Source of the DNA: Robiginitomaculum sp.
GTDB lineage: Bacteria; Pseudomonadota; Alphaproteobacteria; Caulobacterales; Maricaulaceae
Assembly: GCA_016765255.1 (NCBI GenBank)
Contig: JAESQI010000240.1
Coordinates: 1 to 6,418 of the forward strand
Length of the DNA: 6,418 nucleotides
Reading direction: 5' to 3'
Both the position numbers and the translations under genes were made by a program. A model generated the notes under the pieces. It did no database searches. It saw only the letters and a program-made list of their open reading frames with translations, and was not told the origin of the DNA. Positions 1-5,897 of the stretch are shown here, one piece after another (position 1 is the stretch's first letter; the number at the start of each line of letters is the position of its first letter).

Positions 1-640
1 CATAAACATTATCAACCGGCACCCCGTTCGCGTCCGCCATGGCCAAGATTTGTGTTTTCAGTGGCCCGTCTTCCATCGGGTAATAATCGTTAAAGAGTGG
101 CGCGATAAAAACGGGCGAGATTAGCAGGATAAATGTCAAAAACACCATCGACGCCCCCGCGCCCCACCACCGCCAAGCAGGGCCAAGCTTTCTCATGAGA
201 ACGTAAAGCCCCCACAACGCCAATGTGCCAAGGACGAGGCTAAGACCGAGACCTATCAGCAACTCCCCGAGCCATCCCCCCAGAGATAAGTTCAATAAGT
301 CGTACTGCTTTTCTCTAAAAAAACCCTGATAAAGCGTCATAGGGAAAACCAACACACTGATACTTAAAATGTATATGAAAATATAGGCAGGCTTTATAAG
401 TATGGCAGATATTTTACCACTGAGCCAATCACGTAATCGGGCTGAACGCTCTCCACTCAAAATGATCCACGCCACAATGATGCCAAGGATAAAATTCCAC
501 AAGGTCAACCAATAGCCACCCTCGAAATAAGAATCTGATCGCGCAATTTCAGCTGCGGACATTGTGCTCATCCAAACTTCCGTTGCCGCCACTGGGTCAA
601 GGCCGCTCGCTTGCGCCGCCATGGTTAAAAATATGCTCAC
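1..640 (-). CDS. M48 family (Ste24/CAAX protease-like) membrane metallopeptidase, N-terminal part
   Basis: This is a partial gene read from the reverse complement: 213 codons are present and the frame is open to the left edge. The start is GTG at 640, preceded by AAAGGGG at 653-647. An in-frame ATG at 622 has no ribosome binding site. The N-terminus carries SDSYFEGGYWLTLW (residues 35-48), then hydrophobic segments near 50-61, 79-101, 124-147 and 163-180. These are followed by the family hallmark SPVFIAPLFNDYYPMEDGPL (175-194) and a stretch approaching 'I..MA...GVP..NVY'. This matches the Peptidase_M48_N domain of Ste24-type zinc proteases, which sit in the membrane and cleave membrane or prenylated-type substrates. 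The HEXXH zinc site would lie beyond the window, so catalytic competence cannot be judged. The family call is firm; the substrate is unknown. Confidence 0.85.
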   Translation of the reverse strand, partial: MSIFLTMAAQASGLDPVAATEVWMSTMSAAEIARSDSYFEGGYWLTLWNFILGIIVAWIILSGERSARLRDWLSGKISAILIKPAYIFIYILSISVLVFPMTLYQGFFREKQYDLLNLSLGGWLGELLIGLGLSLVLGTLALWGLYVLMRKLGPAWRWWGAGASMVFLTFILLISPVFIAPLFNDYYPMEDGPLKTQILAMADANGVPVDNVY

Positions 641-646
641 CTTATT

Positions 647-669
647 CCCCTTTATTTGGCATTATAACA
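647..669 (-). promoter_or_regulatory. Extended -10 promoter and ribosome binding site for the M48 gene
   Basis: On the minus strand, TGTTATAAT (669-661) is an extended -10 element (TG-N-TATAAT) with no good -35 box upstream. AAAGGGG (653-647) is a Shine-Dalgarno sequence 6 nt before the GTG at 640. The predicted transcript start, near 654, leaves a very short leader. The terminator at 691-722 separates this promoter from the upstream gene, which is consistent with independent transcription. The call is inferred from sequence pattern only. Confidence 0.4.
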
Positions 670-690
670 AATATTAGAACAAGCCATACT

Positions 691-722
691 AAAAAACCGT
701 CCACATTGATGAACGGTTTTTT
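691..722 (-). terminator. Rho-independent terminator after the YegP-like gene
   Basis: AAAAAACCGT (691-700) pairs with ACGGTTTTTT (713-722) around a loop of about 12 nt. Read on the minus strand, the hairpin ends in six T residues and lies 21 nt beyond the stop of the gene at 744-1073. The A/T symmetry means it could also act on the plus strand, but no plus-strand gene ends here. Confidence 0.75.
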
Positions 723-743
723 ATGGTTTAGAAAAAACAGAAA

Positions 744-1073
744 TTACATTCCGTTGCGCTGTGCATTGGATGTGCAGTCGGCTTTTTTGTTATAGCCTTC
801 AGAACTTGCGCCCGTGACTTCGCCGTTTGTGGCCGTGCGTCTCCAGCGGTATTCTTCTTTTTTATCTTGGTAAATATCCCATTTGTCTTTGGCACCAAGT
901 CCTTTGGGATTGCCGCCCATGCCGTGGCGATCTGCATTGGCTTTACAGGCGGCTTTTTGTGTATAGCCTTCACAGGACGATCCTACAATTTTGCCGTTAC
1001 TGGCCTTGCGACGCCAACGGTGCTCGCCGCGCTTGTCTTCATACATTTCCCATTTATCATTTTCACCAGCCAT
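744..1073 (-). CDS. YegP-like DUF1508 protein with two tandem repeats
   Basis: The 109-residue protein is built from two 46-residue repeats that align without gaps, residues 7-52 and 64-109. They are identical at 26 of 46 positions and joined by a Gly/Lys-rich linker (53-63). Each repeat has the pattern KW..Y.DK..E.RWRR.A.NG....G.S.EGY..KA.C..NA.R.GM, characteristic of DUF1508 (E. coli YegP). Family members form a compact strand-strand-strand-helix unit and often occur as tandem pairs; no molecular function is established. There is no signal peptide or membrane segment, so it is probably cytoplasmic. Cysteines are at 34, 43 and 100. The start ATG at 1073 follows AAGGGGA at good spacing. Terminators at 1134-1162 and 691-722 flank it, so it is likely monocistronic. 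The family call is confident; the role is unknown. Confidence 0.88.
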   Translation of the reverse strand: MAGENDKWEMYEDKRGEHRWRRKASNGKIVGSSCEGYTQKAACKANADRHGMGGNPKGLGAKDKWDIYQDKKEEYRWRRTATNGEVTGASSEGYNKKADCTSNAQRNGM

Positions 1074-1116
1074 TTGGTCCCCTTATATTTATGTTACGGG
1101 TCTAATGCCCGCGCTC

Positions 1117-1144
1117 AATATAAAGGAATATTCAAAAAAGTAAA
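1117..1144 (-). promoter_or_regulatory. Candidate promoter for the YegP-like gene
   Basis: On the minus strand, TTTACT (1144-1139) and TATATT (1122-1117) are separated by 16 nt. Transcription would start near 1110, about 37 nt before the ATG. The leader would contain the short hairpin CGGG-N7-CCCG at 1111-1097. The -35 box overlaps the end of the grpE terminator. Both boxes are imperfect, so this is a pattern-based guess. Confidence 0.3.
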
Positions 1145-1162
1145 TCACCTAGTCATGATTTA
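1134..1162 (-). terminator. Rho-independent terminator after grpE
   Basis: On the minus strand, TAAATCA (1162-1156) and TGATTTA (1147-1141) form a perfect 7-bp stem with an 8-nt loop. The sequence then reads C followed by six T residues (1139-1134). It lies 17 nt beyond the grpE stop codon. The stem is AT-rich and therefore weak, but position and T tract fit an intrinsic terminator. Confidence 0.6.
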
Positions 1163-1179
1163 TGGTTTGGCGAGCGGAT

Positions 1180-1806
1180 TTAGGATTTTGCGGGCCCTGT
1201 CGAGACGGCAACCATTGCGGCCCGTAACGTACGATCGCCCAATGTAAATCCAGTTTGCATCAATTCAGCCACATCACCTTTGGTCTCGGAGGACGGAATT
1301 TGGGCCACGGCTTGATGCACATTGGGGTCGAATTTCGAACCTTTCCCGGATACGGATTTAATACCGTGCCGCGCAAAGACGGCCATCAATTCTTTTTCGG
1401 TGAGTTCAATCCCTTCAAGCAGGTGTTTGGCATTATCCCCAAGCGCGCCTCGTGCCTTATCATCAACCGTGCCAAGCGCTCGCCCAAGATTATCAGACAC
1501 AGACAACATATCGGCGGCGAAACGCTCCACTGCGTAAATACTGGCCGCCCTCACTTCACGTTCTGTACGCTTTTTAACATTTTCTGTCTCCGCCATTGCC
1601 CGCAAGGCTTGATCTTTTATCGCGGCCAGTTCGGTGGTTAGTGTTTCAATCTTCTGGGTCGCCTGCTCAATCTCGCTTAAAACTGGTGTGTCATCAGAGG
1701 CTTTGGTCGCTGCTTCTATTTCTGCTTGCAGCGCGTCCAGTTCAGCGTTGGTTGGCAGGCCGTCCAGATCAGGTTTTGTCTCTGGTGTTTTTTGTGTATT
1801 TGTCAT
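1180..1806 (-). CDS. grpE: GrpE, nucleotide exchange factor of the DnaK chaperone
   Basis: The 208-residue protein has the full GrpE layout. A polar, acidic N-terminus (1-45) is followed by a long coiled-coil helix (about 45-100) with the segment MAETENVKKRTEREV at 71-85. The C-terminal beta domain holds the signature KFDPNVHQAVAQIP (158-171) and ...MQTGFTLGDRTLRAAMVAVS (183-202). GrpE dimers release ADP from DnaK (Hsp70) in the cytoplasm and act as a thermosensor. Length is normal for alphaproteobacteria. The ATG at 1806 has AAGGT about 9 nt upstream. It follows hrcA on the same strand, 53 nt after the position where an intact hrcA would stop and with no obvious promoter between, so it is probably cotranscribed with hrcA. 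No dnaK or dnaJ is in the window. Confidence 0.97.
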   Translation of the reverse strand: MTNTQKTPETKPDLDGLPTNAELDALQAEIEAATKASDDTPVLSEIEQATQKIETLTTELAAIKDQALRAMAETENVKKRTEREVRAASIYAVERFAADMLSVSDNLGRALGTVDDKARGALGDNAKHLLEGIELTEKELMAVFARHGIKSVSGKGSKFDPNVHQAVAQIPSSETKGDVAELMQTGFTLGDRTLRAAMVAVSTGPAKS

Positions 1807-1859
1807 GTGGTGACCTTAAATGAAATGCAGGTTTGGTGCGTGTCTTATGTATGTTTGAT

Positions 1860-2012
1860 TTATTTGTTTTGCAAGAGCCTACCGACAAGTGTAGCTGTAT
1901 AATTGACCATAGGAATGACCCGCGCATAATTAAGTCTTGTAGGGCCAATGACGCCGACAGCGCCAAGAATTTTTTGGTCATCCCCTAAATAAGGCGCGAC
2001 CACCTTCTTGAC
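1860..2012 (-). pseudogene. hrcA: Out-of-frame C-terminal segment of hrcA
   Basis: Reading from 2012 in the -1 frame relative to the upstream hrcA frame gives 50 residues and a TAA at 1862-1860. They contain VVAPYLGDD, then ILGAVGVIGPTRLNYARVIP, then MVNYTATLVGRLLQNK. This is the conserved HrcA C-terminus, which normally follows FSLSG directly. One base is therefore missing, relative to an intact gene, somewhere around 2003-2014. Restoring it would give a 359-residue HrcA ending 53 nt before grpE. The fragment has no usable start of its own: the ATG at 1981 is in a third frame. Confidence 0.9.
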
Positions 2013-2938
2013 CCTGACAAGCTAAACAGAGGGTTTTCCGCGCCGATAAATATTTTCACACCCTCGGCAGTTTCTGCGCTATCGAGCAAGGCTATCAATT
2101 CTTCTTTTCTCTCCAAATCTTCAAACAATAAACGTATACGCTCCAAATCGGAACGAACGTCCTCATTGTCAAGGAGCTGAGCCTGCCCACGGACAATTAA
2201 ATTGCGCATTTGTGTGCTTTTCCCGTCTCCACTCCAATTGGCAATCCCTTGTTTGACGAGTGTACTTGCAGCAACATCCAGTTCCGCTCGCCCACTTTCA
2301 ATATCTTTTAAAATATCGACGCGGGCTTCGCTCAAATGCCTGCCTTTAAGGCGTGCTGAGAGAAAATTACCTGCTTGCTCCAAAGACGATGGCATCAAAC
2401 CTGTGGGCAATGCCATAATCCGGTTTTCCACATGCCCATCTACATAAACCAACACCGCCAGTGCTTGCCCTGCGTCCAATCCGACAAATTCAACGTGGCG
2501 CAATGCCCCAGACTGCTCAGGGGCAAGAACAAGTCCAGCTCCTCCCGCCAGCCCTGCCAAAGATTTTGAAGCTTGCTCCAACATGGCCTCAACACTGCTG
2601 TCTTGGCCATTAAATTGCGCGTCGATGACGGCCCGCTCTGTCTGGCTGACACTGCCAATTTCCAGTAGACCGTCGACAAACAGGCGAAGCCCTGCGTGGG
2701 TTGGCATACGGCCCGCACTAATATGGGTCGAAGATAAAAGACCAAGGGCCGCCAAATCTGCCATTGTATTACGAATGGTTGCCGCCGAGAGGGCGGATTG
2801 ACCTGCACTCATTTGCGACAAAGTACGAGACCCAACAGGAGCGCCCGTATCCAGATACATTTGCACAATCGTCTTAAATATTCCCCGCGCACGGGTATCA
2901 AGGTCGGATAGGGACAATGAAGAGACGAGTAAGCTCAT
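1985..2938 (-). CDS. hrcA: HrcA, heat-inducible transcription repressor (frameshifted, C-terminus lost)
   Basis: HrcA represses chaperone operons (typically groESL) by binding CIRCE operators and needs GroEL to fold into its active form. The winged-helix DNA-binding domain lies at residues 15-80, with GAPVGSRTLS (32-41), SAATIRNTMADLAALGLL (51-68) and SAGRMPT (74-80). The GAF-like and dimerisation region follows. The family sequence is intact to ENPLFSLSG (residue 309). The frame then reads SRRWSRLI and stops at 1985, while the expected last 50 residues continue in the -1 frame. The ATG at 2938 has only a distant GAGGG upstream, but no other in-frame start exists before a stop. It is divergent from rph and upstream of grpE. 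Either this strain has a damaged HrcA or the sequence has a one-base error. Confidence 0.93.
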   Translation of the reverse strand: MSLLVSSLSLSDLDTRARGIFKTIVQMYLDTGAPVGSRTLSQMSAGQSALSAATIRNTMADLAALGLLSSTHISAGRMPTHAGLRLFVDGLLEIGSVSQTERAVIDAQFNGQDSSVEAMLEQASKSLAGLAGGAGLVLAPEQSGALRHVEFVGLDAGQALAVLVYVDGHVENRIMALPTGLMPSSLEQAGNFLSARLKGRHLSEARVDILKDIESGRAELDVAASTLVKQGIANWSGDGKSTQMRNLIVRGQAQLLDNEDVRSDLERIRLLFEDLERKEELIALLDSAETAEGVKIFIGAENPLFSLSGSRRWSRLI

Positions 2939-2987
2939 AGTGTTATTTTGGCCCTCTGTGAATTTATTGGCAAGTCATTTCAACAAG

Positions 2988-3016
2988 ATTTAATCATAAT
3001 TGAAAAAATGTCACAA
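2988..3016 (-). promoter_or_regulatory. Candidate hrcA-grpE promoter in the hrcA/rph divergent region
   Basis: The 141-bp gap 2939-3079 separates divergent hrcA and rph. On the minus strand it holds TTGTGA (3016-3011), a 17-nt spacer and TTAAAT (2993-2988) preceded by TG-N. This is a plausible vegetative-type promoter giving a leader of about 43 nt. A small hairpin (TGCTT/AAGCA) lies at 3018-3033. I found no CIRCE operator and no convincing heat-shock sigma-factor promoter in the gap. The rph promoter could not be placed with confidence. Confidence 0.3.
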
Positions 3017-3079
3017 ATGCTTTTACAGAAGCACGCACCTGCGCTAACTCTCTTGTGCAATTATAGTAAAGGTTATCTC

Positions 3080-3796
3080 ATGCGTCCAAATTCTCGCGCT
3101 CTTGACGCGCTTCGGTCAATTTCTATTGAAACCGGCGTTTCGCCTTACGCCGAAGGATCATGTTTGATCAAGTGCGGCAATACGCATGTACTCTGCACGG
3201 CGTCGGTGGACGAAAATGTACCGCGTTGGATGAAGGGTAAAGGCAAAGGCTGGGTGACGGCGGAATACGGTATGCTCCCCCGTTCAACCCATTCTCGTAT
3301 GCGCCGTGAAGCGGCTCGCGGCGGACAAAGTGGGCGAACCATGGAAATCCAGCGCCTCATCGGACGGGCGCTTCGGGCAGGCGTTGATTTTAGAAAATTG
3401 GGAGAGCGACAAATTGTCCTTGATTGCGACGTCATCCAAGCAGACGGCGGCACACGTACCGCCTCGATCACAGGTGCGTGGGTGGCCTTAAAAATTGCAA
3501 CAAATTATCTGCTCTCCGAAGGTGTGCTTGAGCATGATCCAATTACGGATCAAATTGCTGCCGTATCTTGCGGCATTGTGGATCAAACTTGCCGACTCGA
3601 TTTGGAATATGTGGAAGATAGCGCCGCCCAAGCGGATGCCAATTTCGTGCTATCAAACACAGGCGGCATTATTGAAATACAGGTGAGCGCCGAGGATACA
3701 CCTTTTGCCACAGACGAGTTTTCCGAAATGATGCGTCTCGCCCAGAAAGGCATTGGCGAATTATGTGCCGCCCAATTAAAAGCACTTGAGAGTTAG
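3080..3796 (+). CDS. rph: Ribonuclease PH
   Basis: RNase PH is a phosphate-dependent 3'-5' exoribonuclease that trims tRNA precursor 3' ends and releases nucleoside diphosphates; it works as a hexamer in the cytoplasm. From ATG 3080 the protein is 238 residues, the usual family length, and begins MRPNSRALD like its relatives. Conserved segments are AEYGMLPRSTHSR (61-73), GRTMEIQRLIGRALRA (85-100), DCDVIQADGGTRTASITGA (115-133, with phosphate-binding Arg126) and DLEYVEDSAAQADAN (174-188, with catalytic-site Asp180 and Asp186). AAAGG at 3068-3072 sits 7 nt before the ATG. A longer frame opening at TTG 2948 adds 44 non-homologous residues and is not the start. The 3' end faces the next gene with only 11 bp between stop codons. 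Confidence 0.97.
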   Translation: MRPNSRALDALRSISIETGVSPYAEGSCLIKCGNTHVLCTASVDENVPRWMKGKGKGWVTAEYGMLPRSTHSRMRREAARGGQSGRTMEIQRLIGRALRAGVDFRKLGERQIVLDCDVIQADGGTRTASITGAWVALKIATNYLLSEGVLEHDPITDQIAAVSCGIVDQTCRLDLEYVEDSAAQADANFVLSNTGGIIEIQVSAEDTPFATDEFSEMMRLAQKGIGELCAAQLKALES

Positions 3797-3807
3797 GTTT
3801 AGCACAA

Positions 3808-4455
3808 CTAATCACAGTTTTCGTAGGTGACGTCCATATAGTTTGCAGGCTTACAAACACCATCTAAAAGATTATTTACTCGGGCAAGACGGCGGGCATA
3901 AATTTGTGGATGCCGCTTGGGATGGTATGTGTTGGGAGCCATCAACATAGTAATCAAACCGTGGTATTCTAGCTCTGAAATATCTATAAAATCTTTGCCC
4001 GTGTAACAAAGACTGGCATCTGTTAGTCCGTGTACATGGCGTCCATTGCATTTTCCCCAATAAACAATATTGACAAAGACTGTCAATTGATCTTGCTTTG
4101 ATATCAATGGATCAACGGCGTAGCGGGCAATCAAACTTTGTTCAATTTTAGCAAATCCCTTTTTAAATTTTTTGAAATATAACTTTTTGACCACTGCCTG
4201 TGTGATCGTTGTCACACCTGCACCTGCGGTCTTACCGTCAACGCCTTTGTGCGTATAAAAGGACGGGTCTTGAATGCCAAGTAAATGGTCAATTTGACGT
4301 TTGCTAAGGTCGGACGCTTTAATTTTTATATTTGGGCCAGACAGATATTGCAAAAATAATTGTTCTGTCTTTGCTCGTGCTGAAAGCGTTTTATAAAGTT
4401 CGTAAACAAGCATTACGCAGAGCAAAATGCCGAACCCTAATATCATTTTTTTCAT
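3808..4455 (-). CDS. GT51-like (peptidoglycan glycosyltransferase fold) membrane-anchored protein with altered catalytic motifs
   Basis: The 215-residue protein has one N-terminal hydrophobic segment (about 4-20), probably a signal anchor placing the rest in the periplasm. The remainder follows the glycosyltransferase 51 motif order. Motif 1 reads QDPSFYTHKGVD (62-73; usual EDxxFxxHxG). Motif 2 reads AGVTTITQAVVK (79-90; usual GGSTxTQQ). The RKxxE region reads AKIEQSLIA (102-110). Motif 4 reads KQDQLTVFVNIVYWG (120-134). A terminal ARRLARV (187-193) matches motif 5. GT51 enzymes polymerise lipid II using two glutamates. Here the first is Gln62, and the second aligns best with Gln106, though Glu105 is adjacent. 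Polymerase activity is therefore doubtful. Four periplasmic cysteines (136, 150, 201, 214) could form disulfides. G+C is about 40 percent by hand count over 3841-4440, lower than its neighbours. It may be a divergent non-polymerising family. Confidence 0.8.
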   Translation of the reverse strand: MKKMILGFGILLCVMLVYELYKTLSARAKTEQLFLQYLSGPNIKIKASDLSKRQIDHLLGIQDPSFYTHKGVDGKTAGAGVTTITQAVVKKLYFKKFKKGFAKIEQSLIARYAVDPLISKQDQLTVFVNIVYWGKCNGRHVHGLTDASLCYTGKDFIDISELEYHGLITMLMAPNTYHPKRHPQIYARRLARVNNLLDGVCKPANYMDVTYENCD

Positions 4456-4459
4456 ACCT

Positions 4460-4467
4460 ACCTCCTT
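4460..4467 (-). promoter_or_regulatory. Strong Shine-Dalgarno site of the GT51-like gene
   Basis: On the minus strand AAGGAGGT lies 4 nt before the ATG at 4455. It is the best match to the anti-Shine-Dalgarno sequence among the genes in the window and fixes this start. It suggests the gene is actively translated despite its degenerate catalytic motifs. Confidence 0.8.
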
Positions 4468-4552
4468 GTCAAATAGGCATTAACAACAAATATGGTGAGA
4501 TTATGACCTCACTTGATTAACAGAAGGCATGTAAACTATGGCCTGTCAAAGA

Positions 4553-5245
4553 CTAAGTCCCCACCGCTTTGGTTTTGCCTTTAAATTTGCAAATATTGGC
4601 AATAATGCAATTATAACATTTCGGGGTTCGGGCCACGCAAGTATAGCGTCCATGTAAAATCAACCAATGATGAGCGTTTAGGATATACGCGTCTGGCGTG
4701 ACCCGTATGAGGTTAAGTTCAACCTCGAGTGGGTTTTTACCGGGTGCCATGCCTGTGCGGTTAGATACCCGAAAAATATGAGTATCCACCGCCATAGTCG
4801 GTTGGCCAAAGGCGGTGTTTAGCACCACATTGGCCGTCTTACGCCCAACCCCAGCCAGACTTTCGAGGTCGTCCCTGTTCTCGGGAACCTGCCCCCCGTA
4901 AACATCCACAAGCCGCCGCGCCGCCGCGATAACATTTTTAGCTTTGGTTTTATAAAGCCCAATGGTTTTGATATGCTCCTTAAGTTTATCCTCACCGAGT
5001 TCGAGCATTTGTTCAGGGTTGTCAATTTTTCCAAATAAAGCCTTCGTCGCTTTATTCACTCCCACATCGGTAGATTGGGCCGACAAAGCAACGGCGACGA
5101 CCAACGTATAGGGATTGCTATAATTTAATTCGGTTTTGGGATGCGGGTCTAGGGTTTGTAAATGCTTATATATTTCGGCAATTTTCGCGCGTGTTAATTT
5201 TGGTCGCGGCAGTTTCTTTTTTGGTTTTTTGGCAAGAGCTTTCAT
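4553..5245 (-). CDS. nth: Endonuclease III (DNA glycosylase/AP lyase)
   Basis: Nth excises oxidised pyrimidines and cleaves the abasic site in base excision repair. In this 230-residue protein the helix-hairpin-helix LAGVGRKTANVVL (130-142) carries the catalytic Lys136, and VDTHIFRVSNR (153-163) carries the catalytic Asp154. ALSAQSTD (53-60) matches the conserved LSAQ(A/T)TD segment. The C-terminal iron-sulfur loop has Cys203, Cys210, Cys213 and Cys219 in the C-X6-C-X2-C-X5-C spacing that binds [4Fe-4S]. The N-terminus is a Lys/Pro-rich extension (1-20), longer than in E. coli. The ATG overlaps the stop of the upstream flavoprotein gene as ATGA (5245-5242), indicating an operon with translational coupling. 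No strong terminator follows; only an imperfect hairpin is seen near 4525-4544. Confidence 0.97.
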   Translation of the reverse strand: MKALAKKPKKKLPRPKLTRAKIAEIYKHLQTLDPHPKTELNYSNPYTLVVAVALSAQSTDVGVNKATKALFGKIDNPEQMLELGEDKLKEHIKTIGLYKTKAKNVIAAARRLVDVYGGQVPENRDDLESLAGVGRKTANVVLNTAFGQPTMAVDTHIFRVSNRTGMAPGKNPLEVELNLIRVTPDAYILNAHHWLILHGRYTCVARTPKCYNCIIANICKFKGKTKAVGT

Positions 5246-5811
5246 TTTTGTCGTCTGGAAATTTCCGCCAGCATTTGATCCGCTAAAGTCTTGGCATAAT
5301 TCTGTGTGCGGCCCTCTATAAATTTACCCTTTATGTCAAATGCTTTACCTGCAAACCCTACGCCGAGTTGGCGCGGCACTGTGGTCGCGCCCAAACGGTT
5401 GAGAATAAAATGGAGTTGCCGAAGCACCATAATGCCCGATAGACCACCCGGTGTCGCCGAGCCAATCCCGTAGACGGGCCCGCTAAATTGACCAAGTTCA
5501 ATCCGGGTTGTCCAGTCAATGGTATTTTTTAAAAGCGGTGGTAAACAGCCATTATATTCTGGGGTGGCGATAAATACACCGTCACAGGATTTAAGTCGTT
5601 TTACCAAATTTTTAGCGGCTTTTGGTACACCGTTTGTGGCCTCCCAGTCGCCATTGTAAATTGGCATATCATAGCGGGAGAGATCAATTTTTACACATTT
5701 TGCGCCTGCGTCTTTGAAAATATGCGCCATCGCATTGACGAGAGACTTATTCATAGAAGCCGTGCGTGTTGAGCCAGAGATCAGGGCAATTCTGGGCGGG
5801 GATTTAGACAT
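5242..5811 (-). CDS. NADPH-dependent FMN reductase family protein
   Basis: The 189-residue protein is a flavodoxin-fold oxidoreductase of the NADPH-dependent FMN reductase superfamily (ChrR/YieF, SsuE and azoreductase relatives). The FMN-phosphate loop is ISGSTRTASMNKSL (11-24). The flavin-contacting motif is TPEYNGCLPPLLKNTIDW (83-100), and GSATPGGLSG (117-126) lies at the third flavin loop. Such proteins are cytoplasmic dimers that reduce FMN, quinones or chromate-like oxidants; the substrate here cannot be told. The ATG at 5811 has a modest AGGTG about 10 nt upstream. It overlaps nth by 4 bp and is the first gene of that unit, divergent from the Ada-like gene. Pairing with nth and an Ada-like gene is compatible with an oxidative or alkylation stress context, but that is inference. 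Confidence 0.9.
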   Translation of the reverse strand: MSKSPPRIALISGSTRTASMNKSLVNAMAHIFKDAGAKCVKIDLSRYDMPIYNGDWEATNGVPKAAKNLVKRLKSCDGVFIATPEYNGCLPPLLKNTIDWTTRIELGQFSGPVYGIGSATPGGLSGIMVLRQLHFILNRLGATTVPRQLGVGFAGKAFDIKGKFIEGRTQNYAKTLADQMLAEISRRQK

Positions 5812-5843
5812 AACGGTAACACCTACAAATTTTCGATTTTCGC

Positions 5844-5871
5844 ACTATAGGGAAACATATCCAATACGCAA
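5844..5871 (-). promoter_or_regulatory. Candidate promoter of the FMN reductase-nth unit
   Basis: On the minus strand TTGCGT (5871-5866) and TATAGT (5849-5844) are 16 nt apart, within the 86-bp divergent gap. The predicted start is near 5837, giving a leader of about 26 nt. The -10 box matches five of six consensus bases and the -35 box is partial. No clear promoter facing the Ada-like gene was found in the same gap. Confidence 0.45.
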
Positions 5872-5897
5872 GAAATGGGTGGCGTTTAAACACAGGC

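Noticed and set aside
2000..2020. Programmed ribosomal frameshifting as an explanation for the split hrcA frame
   Set aside because: The required shift is -1, but there is no X-XXY-YYZ slippery heptamer or A-run at the junction. The tandem AGA-AGG codons there are associated with +1, not -1, shifts. HrcA is not known to use recoding.
562..2808. Plus-strand and alternative-frame open frames over the M48, YegP-like, grpE and hrcA genes
   Set aside because: They lie antisense or out of frame to well-supported genes, have no recognisable domains and lack ribosome binding sites. They are coding shadows.
2939..3079. CIRCE operator or heat-shock sigma-factor promoter upstream of hrcA
   Set aside because: No TTAGCACTC-N9-GAGTGCTAA-like inverted repeat is present. 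CTTG motifs at about 2974 and 2985 on the minus strand lack a well-spaced CCCAT-type -10 element.
2948..3079. N-terminally extended RNase PH from TTG 2948
   Set aside because: The extra 44 residues have no family counterpart. ATG 3080 has a proper AAAGG site and gives the standard 238-residue protein.
4495..4512. GTGAG-N8-CTCAC hairpin between the GT51-like gene and nth
   Set aside because: It has a 5-bp stem with no T tract on either strand and no clear role. It may be an operator half-site pair, but nothing supports that.
4544..4549. Perfect TTGACA (-35 box) on the minus strand just after nth
   Set aside because: No acceptable -10 hexamer lies 16-18 nt downstream, so it was not called as a promoter for the GT51-like gene.
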